From Agrobacterium fabrum (lineage in GTDB: Bacteria > Pseudomonadota > Alphaproteobacteria > Rhizobiales > Rhizobiaceae), in contig QFOL01000028.1 of the NCBI GenBank assembly GCA_003241215.1, positions 1 to 23,793 of the forward strand: a DNA stretch of 23,793 nucleotides, written 5' to 3'. The position numbers and the translations under genes were made by a program. Each line of letters opens with the position of its first letter. The first letter of the stretch is position 1. The notes beneath the pieces were generated by a model, which was not told where the DNA came from, did not search any database, and saw only the letters and a program-made list of their open reading frames with translations. This document shows, in pieces, positions 1 to 7,786 of this stretch.

Positions 1-1
1 T

Positions 2-1132
2 ATGGAAACGGATGGAAAGACCCTTCGCCGCGGCTGGACCACGGGCACCTGCGCGGCAGCCGCCACGAAGGCGGCCTGCGCCGCCCTTCTGACCGGCGAA
101 TTTCCTTACCCTGTCGAGGTCGAACTTCCAAGCGGTGCGAGGCCTGCATTTTCCCTCGCCACTGAAGAAAAGGGTGAAAATTTCGCCCGCGCCGGTGTCG
201 TCAAGGATGCGGGTGACGATCCAGACGTGACTCATGGCGCGCTGATCGAAAGTACGATCAGGCGGGGCGAACCCGGAAGCGGCATCACCTTCAAGGCTGG
301 AAAAGGCGTCGGCACCGTTACCCGGCCGGGTCTGCCGCTGCCGCCGGGAGAGCCCGCCATCAACCCGGTGCCACGCAAGATGATCGAGGCCGCCATTCGG
401 GAAGTGGCGGGACCGGATGCAGATTTCGAAGTCGAGATTTCCGTTCGCGATGGCGAGAAACTGGCGGAAAAAACCCTGAATGGCAGGCTCGGCATTCTCG
501 GTGGCATTTCCATTCTCGGCACCACCGGTGTCGTCATCCCCTTTTCCTGCTCGGCCTGGATTCACTCCATCTGGCGCGGCATCGATGTGGCGCGCGCTAC
601 GGGCTGCACGCATGTTCTCGGCGCCACCGGCAACAGTTCCGAAAGGGCCGGGCAGGCGCTTTACGACCTGCCCGAAACCGCCCTGATCGACATGGGAGAT
701 TTCATTGGCGGCATGCTGAAATACCTGCGCAGCCACCCGGTCGAGCGGGTGACGATTGCCGGCGGCGTCGCCAAGATGACCAAACTCGCCCAGGGCATGC
801 TCGACGTGCACTCCAAGAAAGGTCTTGCCGATCTCGACGCGCTGGCTGCGCTGGCTGCGGAAGCCGGAGGCGACGGGGAGCTTGCCACGGCCATACGCAG
901 CGCCAATACGGTGGCCCATGCGTTCCAACTGGCCGACCAAAGGTCCATCGACCTCGGCGCAATCGTTGCGGAAAAGGCCTGGGTAACCGCCGCTGCGGCG
1001 CTGAAAACACCGACCATTGCGCTCGATATTCTGGTGTTTGACCGTCAGGGTGCACTCAAGGGCCGCACCGCCCCCACGCCGTCGCATCAGCCTACCGCAT
1101 CTTCCTTCGGAGAGCGGAACCGGCGTACATAG
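2..1132 (+). CDS. cbiD: CbiD, (cobalt-)precorrin-5B C1-methyltransferase
   Basis: This SAM-dependent enzyme methylates C1 of the ring-contracted corrinoid. The visible protein has 376 residues and carries the CbiD signature near the N terminus ([11 protein letters not shown], residues 11-21), then [14 protein letters not shown] (66-79) and [10 protein letters not shown] (102-111). The length is normal for the family. The ATG is at the second base of the window, so an upstream start or a ribosome binding site cannot be judged and a few N-terminal residues may be missing. The 3' end overlaps the 3' end of cobM on the other strand by 46 bp (1087-1132). CbiD belongs to the anaerobic pathway, yet the locus also encodes oxygen-dependent CobG, and no cobF is seen. 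I infer that CbiD does the C1 methylation here in place of CobF. Confidence 0.93.
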   Translation: METDGKTLRRGWTTGTCAAAATKAACAALLTGEFPYPVEVELPSGARPAFSLATEEKGENFARAGVVKDAGDDPDVTHGALIESTIRRGEPGSGITFKAGKGVGTVTRPGLPLPPGEPAINPVPRKMIEAAIREVAGPDADFEVEISVRDGEKLAEKTLNGRLGILGGISILGTTGVVIPFSCSAWIHSIWRGIDVARATGCTHVLGATGNSSERAGQALYDLPETALIDMGDFIGGMLKYLRSHPVERVTIAGGVAKMTKLAQGMLDVHSKKGLADLDALAALAAEAGGDGELATAIRSANTVAHAFQLADQRSIDLGAIVAEKAWVTAAAALKTPTIALDILVFDRQGALKGRTAPTPSHQPTASSFGERNRRT

Positions 1133-1860
1133 TCGGCGCTATAAAGCGCGCTCTCGCGAAAATCCGTCGAGGCAAGGCCACGCCCCACGAAGATCAGCGC
1201 CGTGCGCTCCACCGGTTCGGCTACAAGCCTGCCCTCGATATCAAACAGCGTGCCGCGAATGACACGCTCATCCGGCCACGAAGCGCGCACCACGATAGCG
1301 ACCGGGCAGTCGGAACCGTAAAGCGGCGTCAGCTCCTCCACCACCTTGCCGATGGCGTGGATGGCAAGGTGGATGGCAAGCGTCGCACCGGTCGCCCCGA
1401 AAGCCGTCAGCGTCTCGCCGTCGGGCATCTTCGATGCACGGCCGGAAATGCGGGTCAATACAAGGCTTTGGGCCACTTCCGGCACCGTCAGTTCCCGCTG
1501 CAGGGTGGCAGCGGCGGCCGCGAAGGAGGGCACGCCGGGCGTGACGGTATAATCGAGGCCCAGACGCTCCAGACGGCGTATCTGTTCGCCCATGGCGCTC
1601 CAGACCGAAAGATCGCCGGAATGCAGCCGCGCCACATCCTTGCCAGCCTTTGCCGCCGCCACGAATTCCGCCTCTATCTCATCGAGCGAAAGTGCTGCCG
1701 TATCGATGATGCGCGCACCCGGCGGGCAATAATCGATCAGGGCCTTCGGGACCAGCGAACCGGCGTAAAGGCAGACGGGGCACGCTGCGATGAGATCCCG
1801 CCCGCGTACCGTAATGAGATCGGCGGCGCCCGGACCGGCGCCGATGAAATGAACCGTCAT
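1087..1860 (-). CDS. cobM: CobM, precorrin-4 C11-methyltransferase
   Basis: CobM transfers a methyl group from SAM to C11 of precorrin-4, giving precorrin-5. The 257-residue protein is a single tetrapyrrole methylase domain: glycine-rich [10 protein letters not shown] (5-14), [11 protein letters not shown] (79-89) and TPGV (107-110) are the usual SAM and substrate motifs, and LYAGSLVP (31-38) is typical of the CobM/CbiF branch. Its start overlaps the cobE stop in an ATGA (1857-1860), so it is probably translationally coupled to cobE. It is the last gene of the minus-strand cobL-cobE-cobM group and runs 46 bp into the 3' end of cbiD. No terminator hairpin is visible. Confidence 0.95.
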   Translation of the reverse strand: MTVHFIGAGPGAADLITVRGRDLIAACPVCLYAGSLVPKALIDYCPPGARIIDTAALSLDEIEAEFVAAAKAGKDVARLHSGDLSVWSAMGEQIRRLERLGLDYTVTPGVPSFAAAAATLQRELTVPEVAQSLVLTRISGRASKMPDGETLTAFGATGATLAIHLAIHAIGKVVEELTPLYGSDCPVAIVVRASWPDERVIRGTLFDIEGRLVAEPVERTALIFVGRGLASTDFRESALYSADYVRRFRSPKEDAVG

Positions 1861-2294
1861 TGTTGTTCTCCATGTTCAATGGCGCAGCCATTATCCCGTG
1901 GCGCGCTGCTTGTCGTTGCGATGGCCACAGTGACATCACCGACCACGAGTCGCGGCGCGACAAGCCTTGCATTTTCCCCCGCGGCGGCGAGAGCCGCAGA
2001 TTCGCTGACGCTTGGCGTGTGGGCGTGATCGAGGCTGGCCTGTGAAAATGTCATCGTTTTTGAGGCAACGGCATCGAGCCGATCCTCAGATATGATTTCA
2101 AGCAGCAGCGACAGGTTTTGCGCCGCCTCCCGAAGACCTGCTTCTTCTGACTTAAGCGGCGCGGTCGCAAGGCTTTCGACGATCATACCAAACATCTGCT
2201 CGGCAGCACGCACGGCAGCCACAATCGCTTTCGAATCCGTGCCCCTGCGGCAACCTATGCCGGCGACAGTCACCACGGTTTGATCCAGCTCCAT
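1857..2294 (-). CDS. cobE: CobE, cobalamin biosynthesis protein (CbiG C-terminal domain type)
   Basis: This small 145-residue protein has the CobE/CbiG-C pattern: GIGCRRGT (12-19) near the N terminus and a C-terminal stretch with [18 protein letters not shown] and VTVAIA. CobE is a conserved member of aerobic cob clusters and is homologous to the C-terminal domain of CbiG, which in the anaerobic route helps open the lactone and lose the C20 fragment. The exact aerobic role is unsettled; I infer help at the precorrin-5 stage, next to CbiD chemistry. The ATG at 2294 lies inside the end of cobL (25-bp overlap, 2270-2294), with GGTGA about 6 nt upstream. Its stop overlaps the cobM start. Confidence 0.88.
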   Translation of the reverse strand: MELDQTVVTVAGIGCRRGTDSKAIVAAVRAAEQMFGMIVESLATAPLKSEEAGLREAAQNLSLLLEIISEDRLDAVASKTMTFSQASLDHAHTPSVSESAALAAAGENARLVAPRLVVGDVTVAIATTSSAPRDNGCAIEHGEQQ

Positions 2295-3529
2295 TGTGTC
2301 ACCGGCATGGCGGGACGCCAGCCCGACATGGCGCCGACAGCCCCCGCACGCGAAACCTCCAGCCGGATCATCGAGCCACCGAATTTCGCCTGGGCGGCAA
2401 GCAATACCGCTTCCATTTCCAGCGTCACCGCATTGGCAACCAGCCGTCCGCCCGGTTTCAGGGCGTCCATGGCGGCCTCGAACACACCCGTTTCACTGCC
2501 GCCGCCGCCGATGAAGATCGCATCCGGCTCAGGCAAGCCTTCTAAAGCCCCGGGGGCTACGCCTATCATGACCTCAAGCCCCGGAACGCCGCAAGCATCG
2601 GCATTGCGGGTGATCCGCTCCGCCCTTTCCGAATGCTGCTCGATGGCGATGGCGCGCAGCGAGGGATGCGACAACATCCATTCGATACCGATCGAACCCG
2701 AACCGGCGCCAATATCCCAAAGCAATTCTCCACGCCGGGGCGCCAGCGAGGAGAGCGTCACAGCCCGGATTTCGCGTTTGGTTATCTGTCCGTCATGTTC
2801 GAACAGGCTATCATCGAGACCATGCGTAAAAGCCAGGATTCGCGCATCCGCATCCGCCACGACGTCGATCGCCACCAGGTTCAGCGGGTCTATCTCTTCA
2901 AAGGTAAAATCGGCCGCCTTGACCTGCCGCCGCCGTTCCCGCTCCCCGCCCAAGGCTTCGAGCAAAAGAAACTCCGATTGACCGAAACCGGACTCGGAGA
3001 GCAGTTCCGCAATCAAGGCCGGGTCACGCTCATCCGAGGTAAGCGCAATGATCCGCGCGCCGGCATGCAGATGAGGCCGCAGGAAATCGATGGAGCGCCC
3101 ATGCAGCGATACGCATTCGGTCGACTGCAATGCCCAGCCAAGCCGCGCGGCGGCCAGGGAAAAGGCGGAAGGGGCGGGATAGCAGATCGTCTCCTTCGAC
3201 GGAATCCGCCGAAGAAGCGTCACACCCACACCGTAGAAGAATGGATCGCCAGAGGCGAGAACGCAAATCCGCCTGCCACGCAGCGCCAGAACATCGCTCA
3301 TCTCCACATCGAACGGCACCGGCCATGGACGGGCCTCACCACGAACGGCTGCGGCCGCGAGCTCCAGATGGCGTTTGCCTCCAAACACCACCTCCGCAGC
3401 CTCAATCGCCCGGAGCGCATTTTTCCCAAGTCCGTCAAGCCCGTCCTCGCCAATGCCGACGATGGAAAGCCAGGGCTTTTCTCTCTTTTCGGTGGAAGCC
3501 TCGCCCATTCCGGAATATTCAGACGTCAT
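2270..3529 (-). CDS. cobL: CobL, precorrin-6Y C5,15-methyltransferase (decarboxylating)
   Basis: This bifunctional enzyme adds methyl groups at C5 and C15 and decarboxylates the C12 acetate side chain, making precorrin-8X. It is 419 residues from the chosen start, close to the roughly 413 residues of Pseudomonas CobL. The N-terminal CbiE-like methylase domain begins with SIVGIGEDG (about residues 22-30). The C-terminal CbiT-like domain has the SAM motif LWDIGAGSGSIGIEW (about 270-284). The frame stays open upstream to an ATG at 3574. I chose 3529 because GGAG lies 6 nt before it (3536-3539) and the length fits. The start codon shares a CATG with the cobK start on the other strand. An alternative ATG at 3508 lacks a convincing ribosome binding site. 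Confidence 0.94.
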   Translation of the reverse strand: MTSEYSGMGEASTEKREKPWLSIVGIGEDGLDGLGKNALRAIEAAEVVFGGKRHLELAAAAVRGEARPWPVPFDVEMSDVLALRGRRICVLASGDPFFYGVGVTLLRRIPSKETICYPAPSAFSLAAARLGWALQSTECVSLHGRSIDFLRPHLHAGARIIALTSDERDPALIAELLSESGFGQSEFLLLEALGGERERRRQVKAADFTFEEIDPLNLVAIDVVADADARILAFTHGLDDSLFEHDGQITKREIRAVTLSSLAPRRGELLWDIGAGSGSIGIEWMLSHPSLRAIAIEQHSERAERITRNADACGVPGLEVMIGVAPGALEGLPEPDAIFIGGGGSETGVFEAAMDALKPGGRLVANAVTLEMEAVLLAAQAKFGGSMIRLEVSRAGAVGAMSGWRPAMPVTQWSWIKPW

Positions 3530-3530
3530 G
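3527..3530. other. Shared palindromic start of cobL and cobK
   Basis: The plus-strand CATG contains the cobK ATG (3528-3530) and, on the minus strand, the cobL ATG (3529-3527). The two divergent genes therefore have no intergenic DNA. The wider sequence GTCATGAC is also palindromic. On the minus strand GGAG precedes cobL by 6 nt; cobK has only a weak GGAA about 12 nt upstream. Any promoter for one gene must lie inside the coding sequence of the other. Confidence 0.7.
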
Positions 3531-4310
3531 ACGCGCTCCATACTCATCCTTGGCGGCACCGCGGATGCCCGCATTCTGGCCGGCAGGCTGGCGGAAGACT
3601 CCGGCTACCGAATTCTGCTGTCCATGGCAGGGCGCACGCTCTCGCCGGTCGAACAGCCCGTACCGATGCGCAGCGGCGGGTTCGGCGGCGCGGCGGGGCT
3701 GGCGAATTTCATTCGGGCCGGGAGTTTCGATATTCTGGTGGACGCCACCCATCCCTATGCGGCGAGAATCTCCGCCAACGCTACTGAGGCGGCAAGGCTT
3801 GCCGGTATCCCGCTTATCGTACTTGCGCGTCCCGCCTGGGACCGGCAGCCGGGGGACACATGGCACAGCGTCGAGACTGTCGGACAGGCCGTTGCCGCGC
3901 TCGGCAACGAAAGAAAGCGTGTCTTTCTGGCGCTCGGCCGGCAGGAGCTTCTTCCTTTTGAAATCGCGCCCCAGCACAGCTATCTCATTCGCAGCGTGGA
4001 CCCCGTGGAGCCGCAGTTGAATGTGCCGGACGCGCGCTACATCACCGCCCGCGGCCCCTTCATATTGGGTGACGAAATCCGCATGCTGCAGGAAAACCGT
4101 ATCGAGACGGTAATATCGAAAAACTCGGGCGGCAGCGCCAGTTACGGCAAGATCGAAGCGGCGAGGCGGCTCGGCCTGCCGGTCATCATGATCGAGCGGC
4201 CGCAACAGTTGAGCGACACGCCTGCAAACAGGGTGACGGCGCCTGATATCGCAACCGCGCTTACCGCCATCCGCCATCAGCTTTCCCTTTTTGAAAAACG
4301 CGGCGAATAA
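3528..4310 (+). CDS. cobK: CobK, precorrin-6A reductase
   Basis: CobK uses NADPH to reduce the macrocycle of precorrin-6A to precorrin-6B. The 260-residue protein starts ILILGGTADAR, the nucleotide-binding start typical of CbiJ/CobK, and has DATHPYA (72-78), ARGPF (174-178) and SKNSGG (197-202), all family landmarks. The frame is open upstream to 3375, but the conserved region begins right after the ATG at 3528 and 260 residues is the usual size. It is the only plus-strand gene between cobJ and cobL. Its 3' end overlaps cobJ by 34 bp (4277-4310) and its ATG shares a palindrome with cobL, so the gene is fully embedded antisense between minus-strand genes of the same pathway. Confidence 0.94.
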   Translation: MTRSILILGGTADARILAGRLAEDSGYRILLSMAGRTLSPVEQPVPMRSGGFGGAAGLANFIRAGSFDILVDATHPYAARISANATEAARLAGIPLIVLARPAWDRQPGDTWHSVETVGQAVAALGNERKRVFLALGRQELLPFEIAPQHSYLIRSVDPVEPQLNVPDARYITARGPFILGDEIRMLQENRIETVISKNSGGSASYGKIEAARRLGLPVIMIERPQQLSDTPANRVTAPDIATALTAIRHQLSLFEKRGE

Positions 4311-5038
4311 ACGATCGGTTCTTTGCCGGAACGCGCGATGAGACGTGTTTCCACCGACCCGACGATGATGCAGGTGGCCATATCCGCCATGTCGCTTGCT
4401 GCCTCCGACAGCGGCACGATCCTAATTCGCTCCTCCATACGGCCCGCGGCGCGGCCGAAAATGACCGGGACCGAGCCGGGCAAATGCGCCCGCAACACGT
4501 CGAAGGCGGTGCCGAGCTGGTGCGGACGCGCCTTGCTGACGGGATTGTAGAAAGCCATCACAAATCCGGCTTCCGCCGCCGCAATCAACCGTTTTTCGAT
4601 GATGCTCCACGGCTTCAGATTATCCGACAGCGAAATGGCGCAAAAATCATGCCCCAGCGGCGCGCCGGCCTTAGCGGCAACGGCCAGCATGGCGGTCACG
4701 CCCGGCACGACGGAAAAATCGATATTGCGCCATTCGGACGGGCCGTTTTCAATCGCCTCGCAAATCGCCGCCGCCATGGCGAAGACCCCGGGATCGCCGC
4801 CGGAAACCACACAGACCTTGCCACCCTCGGCCGCAAGGGTGAGCGCCTGTTCGGCGCGGGAGATTTCCTCGCGATTGTCAGAGGCATGGCGACGCTGGTG
4901 CGGCGCCAGCGACAGGCGGTCGAGATAAGGGATATAACCGAAGAAATCTTCCGAGGCTTCGACGGCGGCAAGTGCCTCCGGCGTTACCTGCGCCACATTG
5001 CCCGGGCCGAGGCCGACAACGACGAGCTTGCCGGTCAT
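4277..5038 (-). CDS. cobJ: CobJ, precorrin-3B C17-methyltransferase
   Basis: CobJ methylates C17 of precorrin-3B and drives ring contraction to precorrin-4. The 253-residue protein is a tetrapyrrole methylase with VVGLGPGN (7-14), SGGDPGVF (79-86) and VPGVTAM (111-117); FFGYIPYLDRL (32-42) and the later FYNPVSKAR and IFGRAAGR are typical of the CobJ/CbiH branch. It is the last gene of the riboswitch-led minus-strand operon. It starts within the cobI stop (ATGA, 5035-5038). Its end lies inside the 3' end of cobK, leaving no room for a terminator, so transcription may continue antisense through cobK into cobL. Confidence 0.95.
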   Translation of the reverse strand: MTGKLVVVGLGPGNVAQVTPEALAAVEASEDFFGYIPYLDRLSLAPHQRRHASDNREEISRAEQALTLAAEGGKVCVVSGGDPGVFAMAAAICEAIENGPSEWRNIDFSVVPGVTAMLAVAAKAGAPLGHDFCAISLSDNLKPWSIIEKRLIAAAEAGFVMAFYNPVSKARPHQLGTAFDVLRAHLPGSVPVIFGRAAGRMEERIRIVPLSEAASDMADMATCIIVGSVETRLIARSGKEPIVYSPRFSKRES

Positions 5039-5802
5039 GGCTTTTCACCCGCACCGGGTCTGGTTTTCCAGCCGGGTACGAGAACCAGCGAAAAATAGGG
5101 TGCCGGCGATGCATCACGCTCGATGAGCGGCACCGCGTGGCTGTTTGCCATGGTGCCGCGCTCGACATAAAGCGCCTCTTTTAGCTTGCCGGCCTTTTCC
5201 AGCGCCCGGCGGATTTTTGGCAGGTTACGCCCGACTTTCATGATGACGGCGCCGTCCGTTCCGGAGAGGCGCTCCGTCAGAACATCCTCGCCGAGCGTTC
5301 CGGGAAGTACGCTCAATATGTCATCCCCCTGTACCAGCGGCAGCCCTGCCATGGACCAGCAACCGGACATGGCAGTGATGCCGGCAACGACCTCGGCCTC
5401 ATAGGCGGGCGCAAGCCGCAGATGGAGATGCATATACGAGCCGTAAAACAGCGGATCGCCTTCCGAGAGCACGGCGACATTACGTCCGGCATCGAGATGG
5501 GCCGCAATGTCCTTCGCCGACTGATCGAAGAATGCAGCGATCGCACCACGATAGTCTTCGCCGTTCTTGTCGCTTTCGACGGTGACGGGATAAATCAGCG
5601 GCATTTCCAGCGTGCCGGGGCGGATGAAGGCCTCGACAATGCCGCGACCATTGCCGCTGCCGCCCTTCTTGCAGAAAAAGGCAAGGACATCGGCATTTTC
5701 AATGGCGCGGACGGCCTTCAGCGTCAGCAGCTCGGGATCGCCAGGGCCGGTGCCGACACCGACGAGTTTGCCCTTGGAATGTTCAAAAAGAGCAGCACTC
5801 AC
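5035..5802 (-). CDS. cobI: CobI, precorrin-2 C20-methyltransferase
   Basis: CobI methylates C20 of precorrin-2, giving precorrin-3A, the first committed step from precorrin-2 to cobalamin. The 255-residue tetrapyrrole methylase has VGTGPGDPELLTLKA (16-30) and LSEGDPLFYGS (112-122), both strongly conserved in CobI/CbiL, followed by VVAGITAMSGC. Its length is close to that of Pseudomonas CobI (about 245). It overlaps cobH and cobJ by ATGA tetranucleotides at both ends (5799-5802 and 5035-5038), suggesting coupled translation. Confidence 0.95.
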   Translation of the reverse strand: MSAALFEHSKGKLVGVGTGPGDPELLTLKAVRAIENADVLAFFCKKGGSGNGRGIVEAFIRPGTLEMPLIYPVTVESDKNGEDYRGAIAAFFDQSAKDIAAHLDAGRNVAVLSEGDPLFYGSYMHLHLRLAPAYEAEVVAGITAMSGCWSMAGLPLVQGDDILSVLPGTLGEDVLTERLSGTDGAVIMKVGRNLPKIRRALEKAGKLKEALYVERGTMANSHAVPLIERDASPAPYFSLVLVPGWKTRPGAGEKP

Positions 5803-6431
5803 AGGCCTGCCCTCGCAACCGCATTGATGGCGGCGGCCGTCATGGCTGAGCCGCCCATCCGTCCCTTGACGATGGCATAGGGAATGCCGAGCCCACTCTC
5901 CTCCAGCGCGTCTTTCGATTCCGCCGCGCCGACAAAACCAACCGGCATGCCGATGATGGCGGCGGGACGGGGGGCGCCCTTTTCCAGCATCTCCAGAAGA
6001 TAGAACAGGGCCGTCGGCGCATTGCCGATCGCAACGAGCGCACCCTCGAGCTTGTCCGCCCAGAGATCGAGAGCCGCCGCAGACCGGGTGTTGCCGATCT
6101 TTTTCGCAAGTTCCGGCGTGCGCGGATCGCGCAGCGTGCAGATGACGGCATTATCGCCCGGAAGCCGGGCGCGGGTCACGCCATGGGCGACCATTTCCGC
6201 GTCGCACAGAACGGGCTTTCCGGCAAGAAGCGCGCCGCGGGCGGCCGAAACGAAGTTCGGCGAGAAGCGGAAATGGCTGGCTGCCTCCACCTGCCCACAG
6301 GCATGGATCATGCGGATGGCGATATCCGCCTGCTCTTCGGTAAAGGCGGATAAATCCGCTTCCTCGCGGATAATGGCAAACGAGCGCTCATAGATCGCAT
6401 TGCCATCGCGAATATAATCATAGTCTGTCAT
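5799..6431 (-). CDS. cobH: CobH, precorrin-8X methylmutase
   Basis: CobH moves the methyl group from C11 to C12 of precorrin-8X, giving hydrogenobyrinic acid. The 210-residue protein matches the expected size. The family's catalytic histidine is present at residue 43 in RMIHACGQVE, and GNAPTALF, GMPVGFVGA and the C-terminal KGRMGGSAMTAAAINA are conserved features. Its start shares one base with the cobG stop (TGATG at 6431), and its stop overlaps the cobI start by four bases. Confidence 0.96.
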   Translation of the reverse strand: MTDYDYIRDGNAIYERSFAIIREEADLSAFTEEQADIAIRMIHACGQVEAASHFRFSPNFVSAARGALLAGKPVLCDAEMVAHGVTRARLPGDNAVICTLRDPRTPELAKKIGNTRSAAALDLWADKLEGALVAIGNAPTALFYLLEMLEKGAPRPAAIIGMPVGFVGAAESKDALEESGLGIPYAIVKGRMGGSAMTAAAINAVARAGL

Positions 6432-7786
6432 CAGTCATCCTGTCGAAGCGCCGCACCGATCTTGTCCCTGCCCAGACGGGCAAACAGGGTGGCAGCGTTT
6501 TCCCCGGGCTTATGTTCTTTTTCGTAAAGACGGGCAAGCCGCGAAAGCACCGTCTTCTGTTGCTCGAAGGGTATAATCACAACGGGCGGGTCACCTGCGC
6601 GGCCGGAAACGGAAACGGCGAGACCATCGGCTGTGCCGCAAAGGGCAAGAAGTGAAGGGGCAGGGTGCGCGCAACCTTTGCCGCAGCCGGAAAAATGCAG
6701 CGTGAAGGAGCCGTCGAGCATCGACGCACATTCCCGGAACGCAAAAGCGGCCAGTTCGTGGGTCGAAAAAAAAGCAGAGGCGCAGCCCGGAGCACCCGAG
6801 CAGGCGGCAATGGACGAACGCGCATCGCCGGCCGCAGTGACGAAACCGGACACCTTCGCAGTCTCAATAACGGCGCTGCAGGCGGATGACGAGCCAAAGA
6901 ATAGCAGGCTATGGTTCAGCGATGGCCGCAAGGCCTTGATACCGAGCAGATCGGCACGCTCGCACAGGCGCGATAAGTCGGATCCTCGCACCTGGCCAAA
7001 GGCAGGTGCAACCCAGGCAGCGGAGCGATCCTTTCCCACGGTCATCAGCCCCAAGGGCGAAAACGCTGCGGCGGCTTCGCCGCCAGTCACCTGATCCTGC
7101 AAACAATCGCCGCAGACCGCTTTTACGGTCTGCCTATCCAGATCACGGCCACGCGCGAGCGGTCCCTTGCCGGCCAGACAAAGAAGCAGTGACAGAACCA
7201 CACCCGCCGCCGCACCTGTCTCAACCACTCCCACGCTCAGCGCCTTACTTTCAGGCCCTCCGACCAGCAGCCGCCAGAAGGCCTGACCATCCACCGACAC
7301 TGCTTTCAGGCGAATATCGGCGAACAAATCCCCCATGGAAGGACGCCCGCCACCGTCGATGACAACGGACATTTTGGCGGCGAGCTTTTCATGGAGAGCA
7401 AGTCGGTCAGCTTCTTTACGAATCTCCGCGGCGAGGGAACGGCTATCAGCAATTTCCGCCTCGTCCCGGCCGGCAAGGGGTGAAGTCTCGACTGCCAGCC
7501 CCTCGCGCAGAGGCAGACCGAGTGTCAGGACATCTTTTTCCAGGGCGCAGGCGCTTGCCGGCGTCAGGCCGCGAAATTGCAGACTGCCGCGCGCGGTAAT
7601 ATCGATCAATCCGTTGCCATGCCGCTCGGCAAGATGGCAAAGCGCTATCATCGCGCGGGGCGAAATATCCGCCTCGAACGCAATCCGCGACAGGAAACCG
7701 TCGCCGGTGCGCATGGGGGCGGATAGGGCCGGGCAAAGGCCGCGGCGGCCAAATGGCTGAACGGGATCGGCTGCGGCCACCATCAT
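6431..7786 (-). CDS. cobG: CobG, precorrin-3B synthase (oxygen-dependent)
   Basis: CobG is the Fe-S monooxygenase that hydroxylates C20 of precorrin-3A and forms the gamma-lactone of precorrin-3B using O2. It is the marker enzyme of the aerobic pathway. The 451-residue protein belongs to the nitrite/sulfite reductase fold. RGSLQFRGL (66-74) is the usual N-terminal substrate-side motif. The cluster-binding cysteines appear as C329-X5-C335 and C368-X3-C372 (SGCGKGCAHP). The gene starts on an ATGA shared with the cobN stop (7783-7786). A second in-frame ATG directly follows the first, so the true start could be one codon later. Confidence 0.94.
   Translation of the reverse strand: MMVAAADPVQPFGRRGLCPALSAPMRTGDGFLSRIAFEADISPRAMIALCHLAERHGNGLIDITARGSLQFRGLTPASACALEKDVLTLGLPLREGLAVETSPLAGRDEAEIADSRSLAAEIRKEADRLALHEKLAAKMSVVIDGGGRPSMGDLFADIRLKAVSVDGQAFWRLLVGGPESKALSVGVVETGAAAGVVLSLLLCLAGKGPLARGRDLDRQTVKAVCGDCLQDQVTGGEAAAAFSPLGLMTVGKDRSAAWVAPAFGQVRGSDLSRLCERADLLGIKALRPSLNHSLLFFGSSSACSAVIETAKVSGFVTAAGDARSSIAACSGAPGCASAFFSTHELAAFAFRECASMLDGSFTLHFSGCGKGCAHPAPSLLALCGTADGLAVSVSGRAGDPPVVIIPFEQQKTVLSRLARLYEKEHKPGENAATLFARLGRDKIGAALRQDD

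Noticed and set aside
3375..3527. A longer CobK beginning upstream at 3375.
   Set aside because: The extra 51 residues lie over cobL, and the conserved nucleotide-binding start ILILGGTADAR follows the ATG at 3528 directly.
3530..3574. A longer CobL beginning at the ATG at 3574.
   Set aside because: The extra 15 residues are not part of the methylase fold and would overlap cobK further; GGAG at the right distance favours 3529.
2633..3787. A 384-codon plus-strand frame opposite cobL and running into cobK.
   Set aside because: It is a shadow of cobL and the wrong frame of cobK, with no recognisable domain.
3530..3800. A second cobalamin riboswitch or clear promoter for cobL-cobE-cobM inside cobK.
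   Set aside because: No B12 box or its complement and no convincing -35/-10 pair was seen in this stretch, though a weak promoter cannot be excluded by eye.
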